Position numbers and translations under genes: made by a program
In this document: positions 36,006 to 49,745 of the stretch, in pieces
Layout of the letters: each line of letters starts with the position of its first letter
How positions within the stretch are numbered: the first letter of the stretch is position 1
NCBI GenBank assembly: GCA_019321725.1
Contig: CM033124.1
Span: 6,510,001-6,574,000, forward strand
Reading direction: 5' to 3'
Length of the DNA: 64,000 nt
From: Paulownia fortunei
Taxonomy: Eukaryota; Streptophyta; Magnoliopsida; Lamiales; Paulowniaceae
Notes under the pieces: model-generated
Database searches by the model: none
What the model saw: only the letters and a program-made list of their open reading frames with translations
Told to the model about the DNA's origin: nothing

Positions 36006-37605
36006 TGCTACAACTTTAAGGTTGCAAACCTAAGTGCAGGTTGTAGTAAGTAATAAATTTCTCGTGAGTCCGAGGTCGATCCACAGGGAAGTTGTTTGAA
36101 GAATTCAAGTTTATATTTATAAAAAGATGGAGTTTATGTGAATAAAAAATATATGAACAATTAATGTATGATGTAGCTAAAGAAAAAACGAAGTAATAAA
36201 AGTACTGAGGATTAGGGATCCACTCTTGAGTTTTGGATAGATAAATGGTTATTTATTCTTTTTACCTCTATTAATTGCCACAATTGGAATCCATACATAT
36301 GAAGGTTCCAATGGAAAGATATTATCAAGTAACTCATGCAATAAGGTAATCATGATATTGTCTTACTATTGCAAATTATCTCTTAACGCCAACACTTATT
36401 TATGGGATCAAGCATTTATATACTCTTTCGTCAACAACAAATCAAGGTTTCACATTAGCAGTCGGTGGGGTAAAATCATACAATAAGCTAAATGAACCCA
36501 AGTATTTGTTGTGTGCATTGGAGATACATAAATCAAGAATCACCACAAATAAGTAGGGTTTAGATCAAAAATAATAATAATAATACAACATACTTAAACA
36601 ATTTATACCCTTATAACCATTTATCTTCCTCCATCAAGAGATTCACCCTTTTTCCTCAGCAAAATAAAATTTAGAAAGACATAATAAAGTAAAAAGACTA
36701 AAAATATAAGAAACTAGAGAATGCATTTCTATTACTACTAGAAAACTTACAATACTAGAAAACATACAAACTAGATAACTTAGCCTAAAGAAACCCTCTA
36801 CCCCCCTCCTCTTACAAGCTGAATACATGGCCTATTTATAGTACTTGGAGTAAGCTAGAGGCCAAACAAATAATGGAGGGGTTAATCAAGTGGTATGCTA
36901 GTTGCCAAGAGTTGGTAAGTTGTTACACAAATTTCTCAACCACTGAATTGAATTATATTTTTCGGTCAGATACAGCCAGAGTTTTGAAGATACATAAAGA
37001 ATAAAAATTGTAGATCTTTCAACGCTGATATATTTTCATATATCTTTTGTCAAATTTGGCGATCGGATGAAGGAGATATGGTCAAATTACCGAGTCATGT
37101 CCAAGAGCCGCCCTGTAACATGAGCAGCAACTTGCAGCCTATGGTTTTACCATTTCAACACATTTTCACACCATCTTGTCTTCATCAAACTTGTTTATTT
37201 ACCTCTTGGGTATAACATATCTAATTTCAGACCAAAATAAATTTGGGCTCAAGATATATAACCGAATTGGTAAAATAAGTCAATACTGGGCTGAACTCTG
37301 ATCTGAATTTTGGTGATCCATTTTGTGTAATTACTTGGATGAATTTTATGCTATCATCAAGACTGAATTGGGCTGAGCCTCCAACATAAAAGTTGTACCT
37401 CTATCTCTTGGCTTTCAAATGAAACAAGCTTCAGGTTCATAGAGCTTTTGATCATGAAGTTATGCTCAAATTACAAAAACTGCACAAGTCTGAAAACATG
37501 CTTCCATTTATTCCCTAACACAAACATTAATAAAACAAGAATATTAACAAGAATAAAGCAAGAAAAGTATAAAGAATTTGATATAAAAATATGTCAAAAT
37601 ATGCA
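36006..37605 (-). mobile_element. 5' LTR of the full-length Athila element
   Basis: 1600 bp. On the minus strand it begins TGCATATTTTGAC (37605) and ends GTTGTAGCA (36006). A TATA box, TATAAATAG, lies at 36840-36832, ~770 bp from the LTR start, with a purine-rich stretch downstream. This would be the promoter for the genomic RNA. The short open frames across it are also found in the 3' LTR and are not genes. Confidence 0.95.
36832..36840 (-). promoter_or_regulatory. LTR TATA box
   Basis: TATAAATAG on the minus strand, kept in the 3' LTR at 26385-26393. Expected to set the start of the genomic RNA ~30 bp downstream. Confidence 0.6.
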
Positions 37606-38146
37606 CTCTCAAGTTGCAACTATCTTAGTCACCATTATTCCCATAGTTATTTCCTATGTCCATTCATTCGATCTCCAAACGTTCACATCTGATTCTTAAT
37701 GAAATATCAAGTTTGCATTTCTAAAATCATATGCATATATGGGCCTTGTAATAGGACACTTAAATCACATTATATCATGTCTAATATCCTAAGTATGTTA
37801 ATTTAAAATATATACTTTTGAAATAACTTGATCAAATCAAATTAAACTGTATAAGCTTACTAGTAACACTTTTAACACTTCCAAAATTATAACCTATATA
37901 ATCCCATCTATATCTAATATTGATCCACCTCATTTTATTCTTATTTCAATATAAAAACTACTTAGATTAGAAAATTCAATAACTAATACCGCAAAGAACT
38001 TCAGAATTTAGTTTAATATTCAAGAATGTCGTATAAAATGAAATAAATTATGCAATGTCAATAGAAATGCAAATAGCATATAAAATTAACACGTAATGCA
38101 TGAATCATATTTGGCCATGTGAGTAGTAAGAGGCTCAGGTATCACA
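37606..38146 (+). mobile_element. Right part of the solo LTR
   Basis: Continues the split LTR. From ~37740 to the end it matches the reverse complement of ~58205-58600 of the relative at the right. It ends …GGTATCACA followed by TGGGA. Confidence 0.85.
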
Positions 38147-38151
38147 TGGGA
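38147..38151 (+). repeat. 5-bp target-site duplication TGGGA (right)
   Basis: Matches 23188-23192. It follows the LTR end TATCACA. Confidence 0.9.
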
Positions 38152-41100
38152 TGTTTCTACTGGTTTGTTATTTACATATTCAAATTATAGTTTGACTATA
38201 TTCTTTTATCCTTTGATCAGTATTATTTTAGAGGAAATTTATTTTGGAAAGAGAGAAAGAATACATGAATACTTTTAATTTTAGTTATGATTAAAATTGA
38301 AAAAACTAATGAGGATATTGGTATCCATTTCATATTTGCATATTTAATTTGTAATTTAACTCATATTTTCCTTTTAAACATATAATCTTTAAAAGACCTT
38401 ATTTTTTTCTACTTTTACTTTTATTTATGATTAAAACTTGGAAAAACTACTGAGGGTGTTGGTATCGATCTCATATTTACATATTTAAATTGTAATTTAA
38501 CTGATATTTTCCTTTTAAATATATAATCTTTAAAAGACCTTACTTTTTTCTAAACTACTATGACATTAGATTTAGAAAGGGGAAAAATACTTTCCTACAT
38601 TTAATATTAATTAAGATTAAAAAATAAGATAAAATGACCTGGGATGTTGGTTCCAATTTCTTATTTACATATTCAAATTGTAGTTTAACTGAATTCTTTT
38701 ATGCCTTGATCTATATAATTTCAGAAAAAACCTATTTTTTAAAGAGAGGAAGAGTACATTTCTACTTTTAATTTTATTTATTATTAAAACATGGAAAAAC
38801 TACTGAGGGTGTTGGTATCAATTTCATATTTACATATTTAAATTGTAATTTAACTGATATTTTCCTTTTAAAGGTAAAAGTTTTAAAAGACCTTATTGTT
38901 TTCTACTCTACTATGACACTAGAGTTAGAAAAATAAAAAATATATTCCTACTTTCAATATTAATTAAAATGAAAAAATTTGATAAAATGACCCGGGATGT
39001 TGGTACGGGTTTCTTATTTATATATTCAAATTATAGTTTAACTGAATTCTTTTATCCTTTGATCTATATAATTTCAGAGATAACCTATTCTTTAAGAGAG
39101 GAATAATACATTTCTACTTTTAATTTTATTTATGATTAAAAATTAAAAAAACTGCTGAGGATGTTGGCATCCATTTCATATTTGATATATGTAATTTGTA
39201 ATTTAACTGATATTTTCCTTTTAAATGCATAATCTTCAAAAGACCTTATTTTTTTCTAAACTAATATGACATTAGATTTAGAAATGGGAAAAATACTTTC
39301 CTACATTTAATATTAATTAAGATTAAAAAATAAGATAAAATGATTTGGGATATTGGTACCGATTTCTTATTTACATATTCAAATTATAGTTTAACTAAAT
39401 TCTTTTATGCCTTGATATCTCTATAATTTCAGAGAAAACTTATTTTTTAAAGAGAGAAATAATATATTTCTACTTTCAATCTTATTTATGATTAAAAATT
39501 AAAAAAACTACTGAGGATGTTGGTATCCATTTCATATTTACATATTTGAATTGTAATTTAACTGATATTTTCCTTTTAAAGGTAAAAGTTTTAAAAGAAC
39601 TTATTATTTTCTATTCTACTATGACACTAGAGTTAGAAAGATGAAAAATACAACCCTACTTTTAATTATAATTAAGTTTAAAAAATTAGATAAAATGACC
39701 CAGGATTTGGTACCGATATCTTATTTACATATTCAAATTATAGTTTAACTAAATTTTTTTATACTTTGAAACCTATTTTCTTCAGAGAGGAGGAAACATT
39801 TCCACTTTTAATTTTATTTATGATTAAAAATTGGAAAAACTACTGAGGATGTTGGTATCAATTTCATATTTACATATTTAATTGTAATTTAACATATTTT
39901 GCTTTTAAATGTAAAATCTTTAAAAGACCTTATTTTTTTTCAAAACTACTATTACATTAGATTTAGAAAGGGGAAAAATACTTTGGTATATTTAATATAA
40001 TTATGATTAAAAAACTAGAAATAATGACCACAGATGTTGGTACCGATTTCTTATTTACATATTCAAATTATAGTTTAACTAAATTCTTTTATATTTTGAT
40101 TTGTATAACTTTAGAGAAAACCTATTTTTTTAAGGGAGGAACAATACATTTCTACTTTTAATTTTATTTATGATTAAAAATTGAAACAACTACTGAGGAT
40201 GTTGGTATCCATTTCCTATTTACATATTTAAATTATAATTTAACTAATATATTCCTTTTAAAGGTAAAAGTTTTAAAAGACCTTATTGTTTTCTACTCTA
40301 CTATGACACTAGAGTTTGACAGATGAAAAATACATCCCTACTTTTAATATTAATTGAGATTAACAAATTAGGTAAAATGACCTGGGATGCTGGTACGATT
40401 TCTTATTTACATATTTAAATTATTGTTTAACTAAATTCTTTTATACTTTGATCTGTATAACTTTAGAGAAAACCTATTTTTTTAGAGAGGAAGAATACAT
40501 TTCTACTTTTAATTTTATTTATGATTAAAAATTGGAAAAACTACTGAAGTATTGGTATCCATTTCATATTTACATATTTAATTGTAATTTAACTGATATT
40601 TTCCATTTAAATGTATAAGTTCTAGAAGAACTTATTTTTTTCTAATCTACAATGACACTAGAGTTAGAAAGATGAAAAATATATTCCTACTTTCAATATT
40701 AATTAAAATAAAAAAAATTGATAAAACGACCCAGGATGTTGGTATGGGTTTCTTATTTACATATTCAAATTATAGTTTAATTGAATTTTTTATCCTTTGA
40801 TATATATAATTTCAGAGTTAATCTATTCTTTAAAGAGAGGAACAATACATTTCTACTTTTAATTTTATTTATGATTAAAAATTGAAAAAACTACTGAGGA
40901 TGTTGGCATCCATTTCATATTTCACATATGTAATTTGTAATTCAACTAATATTTTCCTTTTAAATGCATAATCTTCAAAAAACCTTATTTTTTTCTAAAC
41001 TACTATGACATTAGATTCAGAAAGGGGAAAAATACTTTCCCACTTTTAATACTAATTAACATTAAAAAATAAGATAAAATGACCCGGGATGTTGGTACTG

Positions 41101-44100
41101 ATTTCTTATTTACATATTCAAATTATAGTTTAACTAAATTCTTTTATGCCTTGATATCTCTATAATTATAGAGAAAACTTATTTTTTAAGAGAGAAATAA
41201 TATAATTCTAGTTTTAATCTTATTTGTGATTAAAAATTGAAAAAACTACTGAGGATGTTGGTATCTATTTCATATTTACATATTTGAATTGTTATTTAAC
41301 TGATATTTTCCTTTTAAAGGTAAAAGTTTTAAAAGAACTTATTGTTTTTCACTCTACTATGACACTAGAGTTTGAAAGATGAAAAATACATCCCTACTTT
41401 TAATATTAATAAAAATTAAAAAATTTGATAAAATGATATGGGATATTGGTACCGATTTCTTATTTACATATTCAAATTATAGTTTAACTAAATTCTTTTA
41501 TACTTTGATCTGTATAATTTTAGAGAAAACCTATTTTTTTAAGAGAGGAAGAATACATTTCTACTTTTAATTTTATTTATGATTAAAAATTGAAAAAACT
41601 ACTGAGAATGTTGGTATCCATTTCATATTTACATATTTAAATTGTAATTTAACTGATATTTTCCTTTTAAAGGTAAAAGTTTTAAAAGAACTTACTGTTT
41701 TCTACTCTACTATGACACTAGAGTTTGACAGATGAAAAATACATCCCACTTTTAATATTAATTGAGATTAAAAAATTGGATAAAATGACCTAGGATGTTG
41801 GTACCGATTTCTTATTTACATATTCAAATGATAGTTTAACTAAATTCTTTTATGCTTTGATCTGTATAATTTTAGAGAAAAACCTATTTTTTTAAGAGAT
41901 GAAGAATACATTTCTACTTTTAATTTTATTTATGATTAAAAATTGAAAAAACTACTGAGGATGTTAGTCTCCATTTTATATTTATATATTTAAATTGTAA
42001 TTTAACTGATATTTTCCTTTTAAAGGTAAAAGTTTTAAAAGAACTTATTGTTTTCCACACTACTATAACATTAGAGTTTGACAGATGAAAAACATCCCTA
42101 CTTTTAATATTAATTGAGATTAAAAAATTAGATAAAATGACCCGGTATGTTGTAACGATTTCTTATTTACATATTCAAATTATAGTTTAACAAAATTCTT
42201 TTATACTTCGATCTGTATAATTTTACAGAAAACCTATTTTTTTAAGAGAGAAAGAATACATTTCTACTTTTAATTTTATTTATGATTAAAAATTGAAAAA
42301 ACAACTATAGGATGTTGGTATCCATTTCATATTTACATATTTACATTGTAATTTAACTGATGTTTTCCTTTTAAAGGTAAAAGTTTGAAAAGAACTTATT
42401 GTTTTCTACTCTACTATGACACTAGAGTTTGACAGATGAAAAATACATCCCTACTTTTAGTATTAATTGAGATTAAAAAATTAGATAAAATGACCTGGGA
42501 TGTTGGTACCAATTTCTTATTTACATATTCAAATTATAGTTTAACTAAATTTTTTACACTTTGATCTGTATAATTTTAGAAAAAACCTATTTTTTTAAGA
42601 GAGGAAGAATACATTTCTACTTTTAATTTTATTTATGATTAAAAATTGGAAAAACTACTGCGGTGTTGGTATCCATTTAACATTTACATATTTAATTTGT
42701 AATTTAACTGATATTTTCCTTTTAAATGCATAATCTTTAAAAGACCTTTTTTTTCTAAACTACGATGACATTAGATTTAGAAAGGGGAAAAATACTTGCG
42801 TACATTTAATATTAATTAATATTCAAAAAATTAGTAAAATGACCTGGGATGTTCGTATCAATTTCGTATTTATATAATGAAATTATAGTTTAACTAAATT
42901 CTTTTATGCCTTGATCTTTATAATTTCAGAGAAAACCAATTTTTTAATGAGAGGAACAATACATTTCTACTTTTAATTTTATTTATGATTAAAAATTGAA
43001 ACAACTACTAAGGATGTTGGTATCCATTTCTTATTTACATATTTAAATTGTAATTTAACAGATATTTTCCATTTAAATAGAAAAGTTTTAAAAGACCTTA
43101 TTGTTTTCAACTCTACTATGACGCTAGAGTTTGAAAGATGAAAAATACATCCCTACTTTTAATATTAATTGAGATTAAAAAATTAGATAAAACGACCCGG
43201 GATGTTGGTACCGATTTCTTATTTACATATTCAAATTATAGTGTAACTAAATTCTTTTATATTTTGATCTGTATAATTTTAGAGAAAATCTATTTTTTAA
43301 ATATAGGAAGAATACATTTCTACTTTTAATTTTATTTATGATTAAAAATTGGAAAAACTATTGAAGTGTTGGTATCGATCTCATATTCACATATTTAAAT
43401 TGTAATTTAACGGATATTTTCCTTTTAAATGTATAAGTTTTAAAAGAACTTATTTTTAAAAGAAGTTTTTTTTCTAATATACTATGACACTAGAGTTAGA
43501 AAGATAAAAAATATTTCCTAATTTTAAAGTTAATTAAGATGAAAATTTCTAATAAAACTACGTATGATATTTCTACTGGTTTGTTATTTACATATTAAAA
43601 TTATAGTTTAACTATATTCTTTTATCCTTTGATCAATATTATTTTAGAGAAAATCTACTTCAGTAAGAGAAGAACAGTACATTTCTATATTTAATTTTAT
43701 TTATGATTAAAAATTGAAAAAACTACTGTGGATGTTGGTATCCATTTCATATTTACATATTTAATTTGTAATTTAACTGATATTTACCTTTTAAATGTAT
43801 AATCTTTAAAAGACCTTATTTTTTTCTGAACTACTATGACATTAGATTTCGAAAGGGGAAAATGCTATCCAATATTTAATATTAATTAAATTAAAAATTG
43901 AATAAAATAACGTGGGATGTCTGTATCGATTTCATATTTACGTCAATCAATTGTAGTTTAACTGAATTCTTTTATGCCTTGATCTTTATAATTTCAGAGA
44001 AAACCTATTTTTTTAAGAGAGGAACAATATATTTCTACACTTTTAATTTTATTTATGATTAAATTGAAAAACTACTGAGGATGTTGGTATCCATTCCATA

Positions 44101-47100
44101 TTTCATATTTGAAATTGTAATTTAATTGATATTTTCCTTTTAAAGGTAAAAGTTTTAAAAGGCCGTTATTGTTTTCTACTCTACTATGACACTAGAGTTG
44201 AAGATGAAAAATACATCCTACTTTTAATATTAATTGAGATTAAAAAATTAGATAAAATGACCCAGGATGTTGGTACCGATTTCTTATTTTCAAATTCAAA
44301 TTATAGTTTAACTAATTCTTTGTACATTGATCTGTATAATTTTAGAGAAAACCTATTTTTTTAAGAGAGGAAGATACATTTCTTACTTTTAATTTTTATT
44401 TATGATTAAAAATTGGAAAAACTACTGAGGGTGTTGGTATCCTTTCATATTTACATATTTAAATTTTAATTTAATTGATATTTTCCTTTTAATGTATAAG
44501 TTTTAAAAGAACTTATTTTTTTTTCTAATCAAGAATGACACTAGAGTTAGAAAGATGAAAAATACATTGCTACTTTTAATATTAATTAAAGTTAAAAAAA
44601 ATTGAGAAAATGACCAGGATGTGGTACTGGTTTCTTATTTACATATTCAAATATTTTTTAACTGAATTCTTTCATCCTTTGATCTCTATATTATTTTGAA
44701 AGAAAATGTATTTTTTAAGAGAGGAATAATACATTTGCACTTTTATTTTTATTTTTTTGATTAAAATTTGAAAAAACTATGTAGGATGTGGGTATCCATT
44801 TTTGTGTATAATGTTTAATTTGTAATTTAACTGATACTTTTCATTTTAAATGGATTAATTTTAAAAGAAGTTTTTTTTCTAATATACTATGACACTAGAG
44901 TTAGAAAGAACAACAATATTTCCGAATTTTAAAGTTAATTAAGAAGAATTTTTTGATAAAACTACCTACAATATTTCTACTGGTTTGTTATTTACATATT
45001 AAAATTATAGTTTGGCTATATTCTTTTATCCTTTGATCAATATTATTTTAGAGAAAATCTACTTCGGTAAGAGAGGAACAATACATTTCTATATTTAATT
45101 TTATTTATGTTTAAAAATTGAAAAAACTACTGAGGATGTTGGTATCCATTTCCCGACTTTTAATAATAATTGAGATTAAAAAATTGGATAAAATGACCCA
45201 GGATGTTGGTACGATTTTTTATTTATATATTCAAATTGTAGTTTAACTAAATTCTTTTATACTTTGATTTTTATAATTTTAGAGAAAACCTATTTTTTAA
45301 GAGAAGAAGAATACATTTCTACTTTTAATTTGATTTATGATTAAAAATTGGAAAAACTACTGAGGTGTTGGTAACCATTTCATATTTACATATTTAATTT
45401 GTAATTTCATTGATATTATTTTTCTTTAAATGTATAATCTTTAAAAGACCTTATGTTTTTCTAAACTACTATGACATTAGATTCAGAAAGGGGGAAAATG
45501 CTTTCCTACATTTAATATTAATTAATATAAAAAAATTTAATAACATGATGTGGGATGTCGGTATTGATTTCATATTTACATAATCAAATTATCGTTTAAC
45601 TGAATTCTTTTATGCCTTGATCTTTATAATTTCAGAGAAAACCTATTTTTTAAGAGAGGACAATACATTTCTACTTTTAATTTTATTTATGATTAAAAAT
45701 TGAAAAAACTACTGAGGATGTTGGTATCCATTTCATATTTACATATTTAAATTATAATTTAACTCATATTTTGCTTTTAAAGGTAAAAGTTTTAAAAGGC
45801 CTTACTGTTTTCTACTCTACAATGAAACTAGAGTTTGAAAGTTGAAAAATACATCCCTACTTTTAATATTAATTGAGAGTAAAAAATTAGATAAAATGAC
45901 CCAGGATGTTGGTACCGATATCTTATTTACATATTCAAATTATAGTTTAACTAAATACTTTTCTGCCTTGATATCTCTATAATTTCAGAGAAAACCTTTT
46001 TGTTAAAGAGAGAATAATATATTTCTATTTTTAATCTTATTTATGATTAAAAATTGAAAAAACTACTCAGGATGTTGGTATCCATTTCATATTTACATAT
46101 TTGAACTGTAATTTAACTGATATTTTCCTTAAAAGGTAAAAGTTTTAAAAGAACTATTTTTTTTTCTAATCTACAATGACACTGGAGTTAGAAAGATGAA
46201 AAATACATTCCTACTTTTAATATTAATTAAAATTAAAAAATTTGATAAAATAACCCGGGATGTTGGTACTGGTTTCTTATTTACATATTCAAATTATCGT
46301 TTAACTAAATTCTTTTATCCTTTGATCTATATTATTTTGAAAGAAAACATATTTTCTAAGAGAGGAAGAATACATTTCTACTTTTAATTTTATTTATGAT
46401 TAAAAATTGAAAAAACTACGAGGGTGTTGGTATCCATTTCATATTTACATATTTAAATTATAATTTAATTGATATTTTCCTTTTAAATGTATAAGTTTTA
46501 AAAGAACTTATTTTTTTCTAATCTACAATGACACAAGAGTTAGAAAGATGAAAAATACATTGCTACTTTTAATATTAATTAAAGTTAAAAAATTTGATAA
46601 AATGACCAGGATGTTGGTACTGGTTTCTTATTTACATATTCAAATTATTTTTTAACTGAATTCTTTCATCCTTAGATCTATATTATTTTGAAAGAAAATG
46701 TATTTTTTAAGAGAGGAATAATACATTTGCACTTTTAATTTTATTTTTGATTAAAATTTGAAAAAGTTATGTAGGATGTTGGTATCCATTTTTTGTATAA
46801 TGTTTAACTTGTAATTTAACTGATACTTTTCATTTTAAATGGATTAATTTTAAAAGAAGTTTTTTTTCTAATATACTATGACACTAGAGTTAGAAAGAAC
46901 AACAATATTTCGGAATTTTAAAGTTAATTAAGAAGAAATTTTTTGATAAAACTACCTACAATATTTCTACTGGTTTGTTATTTACATATTAAAATTATAG
47001 TTTAGCTATATTCTTTTATCCTTTGATCAATATTATTTTAGAGAAAATCTACTTCGGTAAGAGAGGAACAATACATTTCTATATTTAATTTTATTTATGT

Positions 47101-49607
47101 TTAAAAATTGAAAAAACTACTGCGGATGTTGGTATCCATTTCATATTTACATATTTAATTTGTAATTTAACTGATATTTTCCTTTTAAACGTATAATCTT
47201 TAAAAGACCTTATTTTTTTCTAAAATACTATGACATTAGATTTAGAAATGGGGAAAATGCTATCCTACATTTAATATTAATTAATTAAAAAATTTAATAA
47301 AGTGACATGGGATGTTGGTATCGATTTCAGATTTACATCATCAAATTATAGTTTAACTGAATTCTTTTATGCCTTGATCTTTATAATTTTAGAGAAAACC
47401 TATTTTTTAAAGAGAGGAACAATACATTTCTACATTTAATTTTATTTATGATTAAAAATTGAAAAAACCTACTGAGGATGTAGGTATCCATTTCATATTT
47501 ACATATTTAAATTATAATTTAACTGATATTTTGCTTGTAAAGGTAAAAGTTTTAAAAGGCCTTATTGTTTTCTACTCTACAATGACACTAGAGTTTGAAA
47601 GTTGAAAAATACATCCCTACTTTTAATATTAATTGAGATTAAAAAAATTAGATAAAATGACGCTGGATGTTGGTACCGATTTCGTATTTACATATTCAAA
47701 TTATAGTTTAACTAAATTCTTTTGTACATTAATCTGTATAATTTTAGAGAAAACCTATTTTTTTAAGAGAAGAAGAATACATTTCTACTTTTAATTTTAT
47801 TTATGATTAAAAATTGAAAAAACTACGAGGATGTTGGTATCCATTTCATATTTATATATTTAAATTGTAATTTAACTGATATTTTTCTTTTAAAGGTAAA
47901 AGTTTTGAAAGAACTTATTGTGTTCTACTCTACTATGACACTAGAGTTACAAAGATGAAAAATACATCCCTACTTTTAATATTAATTAAGTTTAAAAAAT
48001 TAGATAAAATGACCAGCGATGTTCATACCGATATCTTATTTACATATTCAAATTATAGTTTAACTGAATACTTTTATGCCTTCATATCTCTATAATTTCA
48101 GAGAAAATCAATTTTTTAAAGAGAGAAATAATATATTTCTATTTTTAATCTTATTTATGATTAAAAATTAAAAAAACTACTCAGGATGTTGGTATCCATT
48201 TCATATTTATATATTTGAATTGTAATTTAACTGATATATTTGCCTTTTAAAGGTAAAAGTTCTAAAAGAACTTATTGTTTTCTACTCGAGTACGACACTA
48301 GAGTTAGAAAGATGAAAAATACATCCCTACTTTTCATAGTAATTAAGATTAAAAAATTAGATAAAATGACCTGGGATATTGGTAGCAATTTCTTATTTGC
48401 ATATTCAAATTATAGTTTAACTAAATTCTTTTATACTTTTAATTTTATTTATGATTAAAAATTCGAAAAACTACTGAGGGTGTTGGTATGGATTTCATAT
48501 TTACATATTTAAATTGCAATTTAACTGATACTTTCCTTTTAAATGTTTAATATTTAAAGGACATTATTTTTTTCTAAACTCCCATGACATTAGATTTAGA
48601 AAGGGGAAAAATACTTTCCTACATTTAATATTAATTAATATTAAAAAATTTAATAAAATGACGTGAGATGTTGGTACCGATTTCTTATTTACATATTCAA
48701 ATTATAGTTTAGCTGAATTCTTTTATGCCTTGATCTATATAATTTTAGAGAAAATCTATTTTTTAAAGAGATGAACAATACATTTCAACTTTTAATTTTA
48801 TTTATGATTAAAAATTGAAAAAACTATTGAGGATGTTGGTATCCATTTCATATTTACATATTTAAATTTTACTTTACTGATATTTTTCTTTTAAATGTAT
48901 AATCTTTAAAAGACCTTATTTTTTTTATAAAATACTATGATATTAGATTTAGAAAGGGGAAAAATACTTTCCTACATTTGATATTAATTAAAATTAAAAA
49001 ATTAGATAAAACAATCTGTGATGTTGGTACCGATTTCTTATTTACATATTCAAATTATAGTTTAACTGAATTCTTTTATGCCTTGGTCTATATAATTTTA
49101 GATAAAAACTATTTTTTAAAGAGAGGAACAATACATTTCCACTTTTAATTTTATTTATTATTAAAAATTGAAAAAAATAGTGAGGATGATGGTATCCATT
49201 TCTTACTTACATATTTAAATTGTAATTTAACTTATATATTTGCCTTTTAAAGGTAATAGTTTTAAAAGAACTTATTATTTTCTACTATACTATGACACTA
49301 GAGTTATGAAGATGAAAAATACATCCCTACTTTAAATATTAATTAAGATTAAAAAATTAGTTAAAATGACTCGTGATGTTGGTAGCGATTTCTTATATAT
49401 ATATTCAAATTATACTTTAACTAAATTATTTTATACTTTTATCTGTATAATTTTAGAGAACACCTATTTTTTTAAGAGAGAAGAATACATTTCTACTTTT
49501 AATTTTATTTATGATTAAAAATTGAAAATCTACTAAGGTTGTTCGTATCGATTTCATATTTACATATTTAAATTGTAATTTAACTGATATTTTCCTTTTA
49601 AATGTAT
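38147..49607 (+). repeat. ~351-bp dimeric satellite, array C (plus orientation)
   Basis: About 32-33 units in the same orientation as arrays A and B, more diverged between neighbours. Irregular units occur: a half A is skipped near 38410, half B is cut short near 45150 (ccatttcccgactttt), and half A is cut short near 48435. The variant 'gaacaacaatatttc' occurs at ~44908 and ~46900 (~1.99 kb apart). No genes. Confidence 0.95.
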
Positions 49608-49745
49608 TCTTCCTGTTTTAAAAAAAAATAGGTTTTCTCTGAAATTATAACACAATACAGAATAAAAGAATTTTGTTAAACAATAATTTGAATATGTAAA
49701 TAAATAACAAGTACCAACATCCTGGGTCATTTTATCAATTTTTTT

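Larger units (their letters stand above)
25554..37605 (-). mobile_element. Full-length Athila-lineage LTR retrotransposon with two captured genes (12.05 kb)
   Basis: Reading on the minus strand: 5' LTR (37605-36006), tRNA-Asp-type primer site, gag, protease, reverse transcriptase, RNase H, integrase, TATA box, Cys-rich gene, LOG gene, 3' UTR, polypurine tract, 3' LTR (27159-25554). The lineage is shown by the primer site, the integrase signature and the polypurine tract. LTRs are 1600 and 1606 bp and differ by about 25-30 substitutions by eye (~1.5-2%), so the insertion is fairly recent. It sits inside a solo LTR. The 5 bp on either side (ggttg left, ctctc right) do not match, so no target duplication is seen. 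The pol frame is broken repeatedly by one-base indels, so the element looks non-autonomous as written. Confidence 0.95.
23193..38146 (+). mobile_element. Solo LTR of a Ty3/gypsy (probably chromovirus) family, split by nested Athila
   Basis: The LTR starts TGTAACACCCCC at 23193 and ends …GGTATCACA at 38146. It is flanked by the 5-bp duplication TGGGA in satellite. The nested Athila occupies 25554-37605, so the LTR is ~2.9 kb (2361 + 541 bp). No gag-pol of its own is left, which is the expected result of recombination between two LTRs. Orientation follows the relative at 58197-59792, where the TGTAACACC end is the outer end. The TGTAACACC terminus suggests a Tekay-type chromovirus; that assignment is tentative. 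Confidence 0.85.

Noticed and set aside
41379..46387. Recurring ~63-codon open frame in half A of the satellite (for example 18910-19101, 22423-22614, 41379-41570, 43138-43329, 46196-46387)
   Set aside because: The frame is broken by indels in most units, and the intact units differ at positions that change amino acids. There is no sign of coding selection, so it follows from the repeat sequence itself.
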